Assembly (NCBI RefSeq): GCF_030518795.1
Contig: NZ_CP130427.1
Span: 620,001-684,000 of the forward strand
DNA length: 64,000 nt
Direction: 5' to 3'
Source of the DNA: Micromonospora sp. NBRC 110009
Lineage (GTDB): Bacteria; Actinomycetota; Actinomycetes; Mycobacteriales; Micromonosporaceae
In this document: positions 42,724-51,495 of the stretch, piece by piece
Numbering within the stretch: the first letter of the stretch is position 1
How the letters are laid out: each line of letters starts with the position of its first letter
Translations under genes and position numbers: made by a program
Notes under the pieces: generated by a model
Told to the model about the DNA's origin: nothing
The model's database searches: none
Seen by the model: the letters and a program-made list of their open reading frames with translations, nothing else

Positions 42724-45700
42724 GTGGCGGACGAGATGACCCAGGGCGGGGCGGTGCTGGCGGGATTCGGTGCGGCGACCCGCGAGTGGTTCAGCGCCGC
42801 CTTCGCCGCCCCCACCGCCGCCCAGGCCGGCGCGTGGCGGTCGGTCGCCGCCGGCCGCAACGCCCTCGTGGTCGCCCCGACCGGTTCCGGCAAGACCCTC
42901 GCCGCGTTCCTCTGGTCGCTCGACCGGCTGGCCAAGGAGCCGCCGCCGGCCGAGGCCCGGCAGCGCTGCCGGGTGCTCTACGTCAGCCCGCTCAAGGCGC
43001 TCGCCGTCGACGTCGAGCGCAACCTGCGCGCCCCGCTCGCCGGCATCCGGCAGGCCGCCACCCGGCTCGGGCTCACCCCGCCCGACATCACCGTCGGCAT
43101 GCGCACCGGCGACACCCCGGCCGACGAGCGGCGGGCCTTCGCGCGCACCCCGCCGGACATCCTCATCACCACGCCCGAGTCGCTGTTCCTGCTGCTCACC
43201 TCCGCCGCCCGGGACTCGCTGCGCGGCGTGCGGACGGTGATCGTCGACGAGGTGCACGCGGTGGCCGGGACGAAGCGCGGCGCCCACCTGGCCCTCTCCC
43301 TGGAGCGCCTCGACGCGCTGCTGGAGACGCCGGCCCAGCGGATCGGCCTCTCCGCCACCGTCCGGCCGATCGACGGGTGCGCCCGCTTCCTCGGCGGCGC
43401 CCGCCCGGTCGACGTGGTGCAGCCGCCCAGCAGCAAGACCATCGAGGTCAGCGTCCAGGTCCCGGTGGAGGACATGACCCGCCTCGACGAGCAGGAGCCG
43501 CCCGAGGACGAGCTGGGTGGCCCTGGCCCGCGCCGGGCCTCCATCTGGCCGGCCGTCGAGGAGCGGGTCTTCTCGCTGATCCGGTCGCACCGGTCGACCA
43601 TCGTCTTCACCAACTCCCGGCGCAGCGCCGAGCGGCTCTGCGCCCGCCTCAACGAGCTGGCCGCCGAGGAACTGGCGGCCGCGAGCGCCCCGGACGGCGG
43701 TCGCGTGGCCCGGGGCGGCGAGCCGGTGGCCGTATCCGACCTGTTGGCGGGGGACGACGGCCCGCCGGCCGGCGACGGCGCTCCGCCGGTCGGCCCCGGC
43801 CCGGCGCGGCGGCGCGGGGTCGACGCGTTCGGCGGGCCGGTGGGGCCGCTGCGTGCGCCCCGGCAGCCGGCCGAGGTGATGGCGCAGTCCGGGGCGGCCT
43901 CCGGCGCACCTCCGGTGATCGCCCGCGCCCACCACGGCAGCGTCTCCCGCGAGGAGCGCAAGCACATCGAGGAGGCGCTCAAGTCGGGGCAGCTCCCCGC
44001 CGTGGTCGCCACCTCCAGCCTGGAGCTGGGCATCGACATGGGCGCGGTCGACCTGGTGGTGCAGATCGAGGCCCCACCGAGCGTCGCCGCCGGGCTGCAA
44101 CGGGTCGGCCGGGCCGGGCACCAGGTCGGCGCGGTCTCCCGGGGCGTGGTCTTCCCCAAGCACCGCGGCGACCTGCTCTCCTGCACCGTGGTCGCCGAGC
44201 GGATGCGCGAAGGCGCCATCGAGGAGCTGCACTACCCGCGCAACCCGCTCGACGTGCTGGCCCAGCAGGTCGTCGCCATGGTCGCCCTGGAGCCGTGGGG
44301 GCTCGGCGACCTCGCCGTGCTGGTCCGCCGGGCTGCCCCCTTCGCCGAGCTGCCCGACTCCGCGCTGCACGCCGTGCTCGACATGCTCTCCGGGCGCTAC
44401 CCGTCCACCGCCTTCGCCGAGCTGCGACCCCGGCTGGTCTGGGACCGGGCCACCGACGTGCTCACCGGCCGGCCCGGCGCGCAGCGGCTCGCGGTCACCA
44501 GCGGCGGCACCATCCCCGACCGGGGCCTGTTCGGCGTCTTCCTCGCCGGCGCCGAGCGGGCCGCCCGGGTCGGCGAGCTGGACGAGGAGATGGTCTACGA
44601 GTCCCGGGTCGGCGACGTCTTCCTGCTCGGCTCGTCGTCCTGGCGCATCGAGGAGATCACCCCCGACCGGGTGCTGGTCTCCCCCGCCCCCGGCCAGGCC
44701 GCCCGGATGCCGTTCTGGAAGGGCGACCAGCTGGGCCGCCCGGTCGAGCTGGGCCGGGCGATCGGCGCCCGGGTCCGCGCGCTGCTGCGGCAGAGCGACG
44801 ACGCCGCCGTAGCCGCGCTGCGCGCCGGCGGGCTGGACGACTGGGCCGCCGGCAACCTGATGGCCTACCTGCGGGAGCAGAAGGAGGCCACCCGCTCCCT
44901 GCCGGACGACCGGACGGTGGTGGTCGAGCGGTTCCGCGACGAGCTGGGCGACTGGCGGCTCGCCGTGCACTCGGTGCTCGGCGCGCGGGTCAACGGGCCG
45001 TGGGCGCTGGCGATCGGCCGCCGGCTGGCCGAGCGCTACGGGGTGGACGCGCAGGTCATGCCCTCCGACGACGGCATCGTGGTGCGGCTGCCGGACACCG
45101 CCGACGAGCCGCCCGGCGCCGACGTGGTGGTCTTCGAGCCCGACGAGATCGCCCAGCTCGTCGAGGAGTCCGTCGGCACGTCCGCGCTGTTCGCCTCCCG
45201 GTTCCGCGAATGCGCGGCCCGGTCCCTGCTGCTGCCCCGCCGCGACCCGCGCCGCCGGCAGCCGCTCTGGCAGCAGCGGCAGCGCGCCGCTCAGCTCCTC
45301 GACGTGGCCCGCGAGTACGCGGACTTCCCGGTCACCCTGGAGGCGGCCCGGGAGTGCCTCCAGGACGTCTTCGACCAGCCGGCCCTGGCCGAGCTGATGC
45401 GCGACCTCGGCGCCCGCAAGGTACGCCTGGTCGAGGTCGAGTCCGAACGCCCGTCGCCGTTCGCCCGCTCGCTGCTCTTCGGCTACGTGGGCGCGTTCCT
45501 CTACGAGGGCGACGCGCCCCTGGCCGAACGCCGGGCCGCCGCGCTCGCCCTCGACTCGGGGCTCCTCGGTGAGCTGCTCGGCCGGGTCGACCTGCGGGAG
45601 CTGCTCGACCCGGCGGTGCTCGCCGAGACCGAGCGGCAGCTGCGCTGGCTGACCGAGCAGCGCCGTCCCCGCGACGCGGAGGACGTGGTCGAGCTGCTCC

Positions 45701-47445
45701 GGGTGGTCGGCGACCTGAGCGAGGTCGAGCTGGCCGAGCGGGGCGTACCGGCCGGGTGGCTGGCCGAGCTGGCGGCGGCCCGGCGGGTGCTGCGGGTCCG
45801 GATCGCCGGCGAGGACCGCTGGGTGGTCGTGGAGGACGCGGCCCGGCTGCGGGACGCGCTCGGCGTGGCCCTGCCCGTCGGGGTGGCCGAGGCCTACCTG
45901 GCGCCGGTGGCCGACCCGCTCGGCGACCTGGTCGCCCGTTACGCGAAGACGCACGGCCCGTTCGCGGCGGCCAGCTGCGCCGCCCGGTTCGGGCTCGGGG
46001 TCTTCGTGGTCGAGCAGGCGCTGCGCCGGCTCGCCGCCACCGGCCGGGTGGTCTCCGGGGAGTTCGCCCCGGACAGCGTCGGCACCCAGTGGTGCGACGC
46101 CGAGGTGCTGCGGCTGCTGCGCCGCCGCTCCCTGGCCGCGCTGCGCCGGGAGATCGAGCCGGTGCCGCCGCGGGCGCTCGCGGCGTTCCTGCCCCGCTGG
46201 CAGCAGGTCGGCTCGTCGGCCCGGGGCGTGGAGGCCCTCGCCGCCGCCGTCGAGCAGTTGCAGGGCGCCGCCGTGCCCGCGTCCGCGCTGGAACGGCTGG
46301 TGCTGCCGGCCCGGGTCGCCGACTACTCCCCCGCCCAGCTCGACGAGCTCTGCGCCAGCGGCGAGGTGGTCTGGGCCGGGTCCGGGGCGATCTCCGGCGG
46401 GGACGGCTGGGTCGCCCTGGCGTACGCGGACGTCGCCCCGCTGCTGTTGCCGCCACCGGACGAGGCGCTGGCCCTGACCCCGCTGCACGAGGCCGTGCTC
46501 GAGGCGCTCGGCGACGGGCAGGCGCTCTTCTTCCGTTCGCTCTCCGACCGGATCGGGTCCACCGACGACACCGCCCTGACCGGCGCGATCTGGGATCTGG
46601 TCTGGGCCGGTCACCTCACCAACGACACGCTCGCCCCGCTGCGGGCGGTGCTCGGCGGGGGCGGGGCGCACCGGTCCCGGCCGTCCGCACCACGCACCCG
46701 CTACCGGCGGCCGGGCCGGGTGGCGCTGCCCAGCCGCGGCGGCCCGCCCACCGTGGCCGGGCGCTGGTCCCGGCTGCCCGACCGCGACCTGGACCCGACC
46801 CGGCGCGCCGCCGCCCTCGCCGACCTGCTGCTCGAACGGCACGGCGTGGTCACCCGGGGCGCGGTCATGGCCGAGCAGGTGACCGGTGGTTTCGCCGCCG
46901 TCTACCCGGTGCTCTCCGCGCTGGAGGAACGCGGGGCGGCCCGGCGGGGCTACTTCGTCGAAGGGCTCGGCGCGGCGCAGTTCGCGGTGCCCGGGGCGGT
47001 GGACCGGATCCGCGCCCTGGCCGACCCGGCCGACGACGTCCGGAGCCGGGGCGGGCCGACCGTGGTGCTGGCCGCCACCGACCCGGCCAACCCGTACGGC
47101 GCGGCGCTGCCCTGGCCGGAGCGGGTGGTCGACTCGGGTGACGGGGCCGTCCCCGCGACCGGGCACCGGGCCGGGCGCAAGGCCGGCGCGTTGGTCGTGC
47201 TGGTCGGCGGCGACCTGGTGCTCTACGTCGAGCGGGGCGGGCGGACCATCCTCTCCTTCACCGACGACCGCGACGTGCTCGCCGCCGCCGGCAAGGCGCT
47301 CGCCGACGCGGTGCATTCGGGTGCGCTCGGCGCGATCTCGGTGGAACGCGCCGACGGCGAGGCCGTGCACTCCTCGCCGCTGCGCGACGCGCTGACCGCC
47401 GCCGGATTCCGGGCCACCCCGCGCGGCCTGCGCCTGCGCGGCTGA
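42724..47445 (+). CDS. lhr: Lhr-type ATP-dependent helicase
   Basis: Large DNA-repair helicase, superfamily 2, 1573 residues. Walker A APTGSGKT is at 51-58 and the DEVH box at 175-178. The second RecA domain has VVATSSLELGIDMGAVDLVVQ and QRVGRAGHQVG. Then follow the Lhr core winged helix, signature beta domain and the long C-terminal domain typical of the actinobacterial and E. coli type. A proline/glycine-rich insert of about 70 residues sits near 330-400. In mycobacteria Lhr is a 3'-5' ssDNA translocase induced by DNA damage. The start is uncertain: GTG 42724, ATG 42715 or ATG 42694. Confidence 0.95.
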   Translation: MADEMTQGGAVLAGFGAATREWFSAAFAAPTAAQAGAWRSVAAGRNALVVAPTGSGKTLAAFLWSLDRLAKEPPPAEARQRCRVLYVSPLKALAVDVERNLRAPLAGIRQAATRLGLTPPDITVGMRTGDTPADERRAFARTPPDILITTPESLFLLLTSAARDSLRGVRTVIVDEVHAVAGTKRGAHLALSLERLDALLETPAQRIGLSATVRPIDGCARFLGGARPVDVVQPPSSKTIEVSVQVPVEDMTRLDEQEPPEDELGGPGPRRASIWPAVEERVFSLIRSHRSTIVFTNSRRSAERLCARLNELAAEELAAASAPDGGRVARGGEPVAVSDLLAGDDGPPAGDGAPPVGPGPARRRGVDAFGGPVGPLRAPRQPAEVMAQSGAASGAPPVIARAHHGSVSREERKHIEEALKSGQLPAVVATSSLELGIDMGAVDLVVQIEAPPSVAAGLQRVGRAGHQVGAVSRGVVFPKHRGDLLSCTVVAERMREGAIEELHYPRNPLDVLAQQVVAMVALEPWGLGDLAVLVRRAAPFAELPDSALHAVLDMLSGRYPSTAFAELRPRLVWDRATDVLTGRPGAQRLAVTSGGTIPDRGLFGVFLAGAERAARVGELDEEMVYESRVGDVFLLGSSSWRIEEITPDRVLVSPAPGQAARMPFWKGDQLGRPVELGRAIGARVRALLRQSDDAAVAALRAGGLDDWAAGNLMAYLREQKEATRSLPDDRTVVVERFRDELGDWRLAVHSVLGARVNGPWALAIGRRLAERYGVDAQVMPSDDGIVVRLPDTADEPPGADVVVFEPDEIAQLVEESVGTSALFASRFRECAARSLLLPRRDPRRRQPLWQQRQRAAQLLDVAREYADFPVTLEAARECLQDVFDQPALAELMRDLGARKVRLVEVESERPSPFARSLLFGYVGAFLYEGDAPLAERRAAALALDSGLLGELLGRVDLRELLDPAVLAETERQLRWLTEQRRPRDAEDVVELLRVVGDLSEVELAERGVPAGWLAELAAARRVLRVRIAGEDRWVVVEDAARLRDALGVALPVGVAEAYLAPVADPLGDLVARYAKTHGPFAAASCAARFGLGVFVVEQALRRLAATGRVVSGEFAPDSVGTQWCDAEVLRLLRRRSLAALRREIEPVPPRALAAFLPRWQQVGSSARGVEALAAAVEQLQGAAVPASALERLVLPARVADYSPAQLDELCASGEVVWAGSGAISGGDGWVALAYADVAPLLLPPPDEALALTPLHEAVLEALGDGQALFFRSLSDRIGSTDDTALTGAIWDLVWAGHLTNDTLAPLRAVLGGGGAHRSRPSAPRTRYRRPGRVALPSRGGPPTVAGRWSRLPDRDLDPTRRAAALADLLLERHGVVTRGAVMAEQVTGGFAAVYPVLSALEERGAARRGYFVEGLGAAQFAVPGAVDRIRALADPADDVRSRGGPTVVLAATDPANPYGAALPWPERVVDSGDGAVPATGHRAGRKAGALVVLVGGDLVLYVERGGRTILSFTDDRDVLAAAGKALADAVHSGALGAISVERADGEAVHSSPLRDALTAAGFRATPRGLRLRG

Positions 47446-47541
47446 CCCCCGCGCCTGAAGATCCGGGTAGGGCGGGGGCCGGCGGCGAGAACGGCGCGGA
47501 CCGCACGACGAACTGCTGCTGGAGCGTCGGCTGACGCCGGT

Positions 47542-48087
47542 TCAGGCGAGCTTGGCGAGCACGTCGTCGTAGCGCTTCCGCTCGGTCGCCGTGGTCCTGG
47601 TGCCGAGGTAGTTGAGCACCACCGCGCCCTTGCGGTACGCGTCGGTGCCCCAGACCGCGGTCTGGTTGGTGGCGGTCGCCTCGTCCGGGAAGACGTACAC
47701 GGAGACGGCGTCGGTGGCGAGCAGCTGGGCGCAGCCGATGCCGCCCCCGTCCGGGCCGCACTCCGTGGACCGGTCGCGGACGTTCGGCACCTTCAGGCCG
47801 GCGGCCTTGAACGCGTCCACCACCTTGCGGGCGGATGGCGCCCCGGCTGCCTTGGTCGGCATGGTGAACGGCGGGGTGGAGGGGCTCTCGGTCGGCCGAC
47901 CCTTGGGGCGGCCGTCGTCGGCGTTCGGGGCCGCGGTGGGGGCGGCCGCGCTCGTGGCGGGCGCCTTGGATCGGCCGTCCGCCCAGGTGCCGCCGTCCCG
48001 GTCGGCGGAGTCCTTGCCGCAGCCGGTCAGCCCGAGGGCGATGAGGACGGTGGCGGCGGTCGACAGCATGCGAAGGCGTTTCGTCAC
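47542..48087 (-). CDS. Putative lipoprotein
   Basis: A protein of 181 residues. The signal peptide MTKRLRMLSTAATVLIALGL ends in the lipobox LTGC with Cys23. A Pro/Ala/Thr-rich linker of about 60 residues follows, then a small domain of about 95 residues with two cysteines (ECGPDGGGIGCAQ) that may form a disulfide. It should be anchored outside the membrane. I do not recognise the domain. Starts with GTG. It converges on lhr with a 96-base gap that shows only a weak 5-bp hairpin. Confidence 0.75.
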   Translation of the reverse strand: MTKRLRMLSTAATVLIALGLTGCGKDSADRDGGTWADGRSKAPATSAAAPTAAPNADDGRPKGRPTESPSTPPFTMPTKAAGAPSARKVVDAFKAAGLKVPNVRDRSTECGPDGGGIGCAQLLATDAVSVYVFPDEATATNQTAVWGTDAYRKGAVVLNYLGTRTTATERKRYDDVLAKLA

Positions 48088-48225
48088 CCGGGCAGTCTGC
48101 CGGACGGGTGGCGGGCCGTGGCACCCGCCGGTCGGCCGACGGCCGCGTGCCGGTCCCGTGGTGTCCGGCTCACCGGCCGGCGCGGTGGTGACCAACGCCC
48201 GCCGGGTCGGCCGCTGCGGTAGGAC

Positions 48226-48257
48226 GCCGCGCCCCCGGGCGGTCCCGGGGGCGCGGC
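48226..48257. terminator. Hairpin terminator after the TIGR03118 gene
   Basis: GCCGCGCCCCCGGG (48226-48239) and its perfect complement (48244-48257) with loop CGGT, 17 bases beyond the stop codon of the minus-strand gene. Confidence 0.75.
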
Positions 48258-48274
48258 AGGGCATCAGCCGACCC

Positions 48275-49369
48275 TCAGTCCGCCCGGATCAGCTGACCGA
48301 CCAGGCCGTGCTGTTCGTCGTCCGGCCCGGAGCTGAACCAGAGGGTGCCCTCCCCGCCGGTCTTCTCGGTCCCGGGGAGCAGCGCCCAGAGACCGTCGAT
48401 GGTGATGACGTCACCGTCGTCGTCCCGCAGCAGCCCCTCGAACTCGTCCCCGTCGAACACGTTGATCCGGCCGTCGCCGAAGTTGCCCACCAGCAGGTCG
48501 CCCGCGAACTCGCCGAAGCTCTTCGGCGCGATGGCGAGGCCCCACGGCGCGTTGAGCGTTCCCCGGCTGGCGACCCGGTGCACGTGTCGCCCGAAGTCGG
48601 TGAAGAGGTCCACGAAGCCGAGCCCCTCACCGGCCACGTCGTCCTCGGCCGCCGCGTCCTGCTTCGCGTAGGTGACGTAGACCCGGTCCCCGACGGCCAG
48701 CAGGTTGAACGGGGCGAAGCCCGCCGGCAGGTCCGGGTCCTGGAAGACGTCGTCCGGCAGGTCGACCCTGTCGAAGTCCTCGTCGAACACGTCGATCCGC
48801 GCGTTGTGGAAGTCGGCGGCGAGCAGGAAGGTGCCGGAGCGGGTGTGCAGCAGCGTCGCTCCCTTGTAGATCGCATCGTCCTCGTGGGCGACCACGACTC
48901 CCTCGGTCCCCGCGTTCTGGTTCCAGGCGATGACATCGCCGCCCTCGGTGACGAAGATGAACCTGGCGGGCGCGAAGGCGCCCTCGTCCGGGACCGCGAA
49001 GTCGTCGGTGTCGTTGAACACCGCACCGGTCGGCCCACCGGGAACGCTGACCGTGAGATCGACCTTCTCCACGGGCTCGCCGTCCACCCCGCCGCGGTAG
49101 ACGGTGGCGGTGTCGGTGCCGTTGTTGGCCACCCACAACGGGGTCTGCGGCCCCAGGGCCAGGCCCCAGCTGTTGACCGCGTCCGGGTCGACGAGCACCG
49201 ATCTTCGCGAATCCTTGTTCAGCTCCTGGTCCGAGACCTGGTTGACCACGTCGAACCGCGGCGTCCCGTGCTTTCCGTGGCCGCCGTCGTCGGCCCATGC
49301 CGGACTGCCCACGGCGGTGGCCGCGGCCACCGCCCCAACTGTCACCAGCCGCGCGATCCTCGTCGCCAT
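48275..49369 (-). CDS. Secreted TIGR03118 family protein
   Basis: A protein of 364 residues with an N-terminal Sec signal peptide (MATRIARLVTVGAVAAATAV, cleavage expected after PAWA). The mature part is a predicted beta propeller of the TIGR03118 type: NGWGLA-like repeats, LNAPWGLAIAPKSFGEFAGDLLVGNFGDGRINVFD and the C-terminal LWFSSGPDDEQHGLVGQL. The function of this family is unknown. GAGAGGAG precedes the ATG. The gene stands alone between a hairpin terminator and a 245-base upstream region with no other gene. Confidence 0.88.
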   Translation of the reverse strand: MATRIARLVTVGAVAAATAVGSPAWADDGGHGKHGTPRFDVVNQVSDQELNKDSRRSVLVDPDAVNSWGLALGPQTPLWVANNGTDTATVYRGGVDGEPVEKVDLTVSVPGGPTGAVFNDTDDFAVPDEGAFAPARFIFVTEGGDVIAWNQNAGTEGVVVAHEDDAIYKGATLLHTRSGTFLLAADFHNARIDVFDEDFDRVDLPDDVFQDPDLPAGFAPFNLLAVGDRVYVTYAKQDAAAEDDVAGEGLGFVDLFTDFGRHVHRVASRGTLNAPWGLAIAPKSFGEFAGDLLVGNFGDGRINVFDGDEFEGLLRDDDGDVITIDGLWALLPGTEKTGGEGTLWFSSGPDDEQHGLVGQLIRAD

Positions 49370-49601
49370 GGCTGCTCCTCTCACTCGACTGACAGGGGTC
49401 GACGCCCGCGGCAGGCCGGGTGGCGACCGCGGACGAACGGACGGGCGCCGGCGGCTCGGAGCGTGGGAAGTCGTGGAGCCCCGGCCCTCCCGAGTCGGTC
49501 GGGCGCCCGAAGTGACCCTTCCATAGCGATTAGCGAACGAACGACGGTTTAGTGAAACATCGTCGCTTTCTACCCGGTAGGGCGGGCAGCCGGTCCGCCG
49601 A

Positions 49602-49607
49602 TAGCCT
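49602..49607 (+). promoter_or_regulatory. -10 element of the leaderless SAM hydrolase gene
   Basis: TAGCCT ends seven bases before the ATG at 49615, with no Shine-Dalgarno sequence between them. Confidence 0.5.
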
Positions 49608-49614
49608 TTCCGGC

Positions 49615-50400
49615 ATGGCCCGGACCGACTGGATCTCGCTGACCACCGACTACGGTCTCGCCGACGGGTTCGTGGCGGCATGCCACGGCATCCTCGCCCG
49701 GCTCGCCCCGGCCGCCCGGGTGATCGACGTGACCCACCTGGTCCCGCCGGCCGACGTCCGCCGGGGCGCGGCAGTGCTCGCGCAGACGGTGCCGTACCTG
49801 CCCGAGGGGGTGCACGTGGCGGTGGTCGACCCGGGCGTCGGCACCCGTCGCCGGGGGATCGGCCTGGCCACCCCGGGCGGGCTGCTCGTCGGGCCGGACA
49901 ATGGCCTGCTGCTCGACGCCGCCAGTGCGCTCGGCGGGGTCACCGCCGCGGTCGAGCTGACCAACCTGGGGTGGCTGGCACCCACGGTCTCCCGCACCTT
50001 CCACGGTCGGGACGTCTTCGCGCCGGTCGCCGCCCGGCTCGCGCTCGGCGCACCCCTCACCGAGGCCGGGCCGGCACTGGACCCGGCGACGCTGGTCCGC
50101 CTGCCGGCGCCGGTGGTCCACCGCACCGACGAGGGGTTCGTCGCCGAGGTGCTCACCGTGGACCACTTCGGCAACGTCCAGCTCGCCGCCCCGGCCAGCC
50201 TCCTCGACGGGCTTCCGGAACTGGTGCGGGTGGCCGGCCGGACGGCGGTGCGCGGGCGCACCTTCGGCGACGCGGCCGGCGGCGAACTGGTGGTGTACCC
50301 GGACTCCGCCGGCCTGGTCGCCGTCGCCGTCAACACCGGTCGGGCGGTCGACCGGCTCGGCGTACGCCCGGGGGATCTCGTGCCGGTCGGTGGGGCCTGA
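49615..50400 (+). CDS. S-adenosyl-L-methionine hydrolase (hydroxide adenosyltransferase)
   Basis: DUF62/SAM-hydroxide adenosyltransferase family, related to fluorinase and chlorinase; it splits SAM into adenosine and methionine. The protein is 261 residues. Motifs are SLTTDYGLADGFVAACHG (D-Y-G near the N-terminus), VVDPGVGTRRRGI, GPDNGLL, SRTFHGRDVFAPVAARLA and TVDHFGNVQLA. The D-x-N and R-x-H-type residues fit the hydrolases rather than the halogenases. Its ATG follows TAGCCT by seven bases, so the mRNA is probably leaderless. It is followed by nei at 33 bases. Confidence 0.9.
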   Translation: MARTDWISLTTDYGLADGFVAACHGILARLAPAARVIDVTHLVPPADVRRGAAVLAQTVPYLPEGVHVAVVDPGVGTRRRGIGLATPGGLLVGPDNGLLLDAASALGGVTAAVELTNLGWLAPTVSRTFHGRDVFAPVAARLALGAPLTEAGPALDPATLVRLPAPVVHRTDEGFVAEVLTVDHFGNVQLAAPASLLDGLPELVRVAGRTAVRGRTFGDAAGGELVVYPDSAGLVAVAVNTGRAVDRLGVRPGDLVPVGGA

Positions 50401-50433
50401 GCGCACCTCCTGCTGGTGCGGGAGGATGGCGGG

Positions 50434-51279
50434 GTGCCCGAAGGTGACACCGTCTGGAACACCGCGCGCGTCCTCCAGCGCGCCCTGGCCGGTGCCCGGC
50501 TCACCGGTTCCGACTTCCGGGTGCCGCAGCTCGCCGCGACGGACCTGACCGGCTGGACCGTGCGGGAGTCGACCAGCCGTGGCAAGCACCTGCTGCTCCG
50601 GCTCACCGCCCCGCCCGACGCCGCCGGGCCGCCGCCCGGGGCGACCGCCGGGGGTCCGGGCACCGGGGCCGGGCGGGACTGGACGCTGCACTCGCACCTG
50701 CGGATGGACGGCGCCTGGCGGGCGTACGCGCCGGGCGAGCGGTGGGCGGCCCGACCGGCGCACCTGATCCGGGTGGTGCTCCGCTCCCCCGGCGCGGTCG
50801 CGGTCGGCTATCACCTGCACGAGCTGGCGCTGATCCCGACCGCCGAGGAGGAGTCGCTGGTCGGCCACCTCGGCCCCGACCTGCTCGGGCCGGACTGGGA
50901 CCCGGACGAGGCGGTCCGCCGGCTGGCCGCCCACCCGGACGAGACCATCGGCGAGGCGCTGCTGGACCAGCGCAACCTGGCCGGGGTGGGCAACCTCTAC
51001 AAGTGCGAGGTGCTCTTCCTGCGCGGCGTCTCGCCGTGGACGCCGGTCCGCGCGGTGCCCGACCTGGCCGGCACGGTCACCCTCGCGCAGCGGCTGCTCG
51101 CCGCCAACCGGGGTCGCTGGACGCAGAGCACCACCGGCTCGCTGCACCGGGGGCAGACCAGCTACGTGTACGGCCGCCGGGCCCAGCCGTGCCGGCGCTG
51201 CGGCACCGCGATCCGCAAGGAGGAGCTGGGCGAGCGGGTCACCTACTGGTGCCCGGCCTGCCAGCCGGAACGCCGGTGA
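50434..51279 (+). CDS. nei: DNA glycosylase/AP lyase Nei-like
   Basis: Fpg/Nei family endonuclease VIII, removes oxidised bases. The protein is 281 residues. The mature N-terminus PEGD (Pro2, Glu3 after Met removal) supplies the catalytic residues, which fixes GTG 50434 as start. The helix-two-turn-helix segment is LLDQRNLAGVGNLYKCEVLFLRG. A C-terminal zinc finger (PCRRCG...WCPAC) is complete. An insert (PDAAGPPPGATAGGPGTGAGR) is specific. In many actinobacteria nei sits directly after lhr; here 3 kb separate them. Confidence 0.94.
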   Translation: MPEGDTVWNTARVLQRALAGARLTGSDFRVPQLAATDLTGWTVRESTSRGKHLLLRLTAPPDAAGPPPGATAGGPGTGAGRDWTLHSHLRMDGAWRAYAPGERWAARPAHLIRVVLRSPGAVAVGYHLHELALIPTAEEESLVGHLGPDLLGPDWDPDEAVRRLAAHPDETIGEALLDQRNLAGVGNLYKCEVLFLRGVSPWTPVRAVPDLAGTVTLAQRLLAANRGRWTQSTTGSLHRGQTSYVYGRRAQPCRRCGTAIRKEELGERVTYWCPACQPERR

Positions 51280-51495
51280 CGCCGTCCACTTCGTAGCGGG
51301 GAGCCGCTTCCACCGCCGGCGATTCGTGGAACTTCCACGAACCGGCAAGATCCCCCCGAGATACGGACGATTGGGCACTTCCCTCCCCACCGGCCGGCGT
51401 CGCATGCTGCGGTGGAGTGCTCACCGATCGTCAGCAGCGCGTCCGCCCGGCACGCCGGGGTGGTGGGCGTACGCGCCCCGATCCCGGGGAGAGCC

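Noticed and set aside
42697..47370. A very long open frame (about 1557 codons) on the minus strand opposite lhr
   Set aside because: It is the antisense shadow of lhr produced by high GC. The protein is Gly/Arg/Pro/His-rich with no domain, whereas the plus frame encodes a full Lhr.
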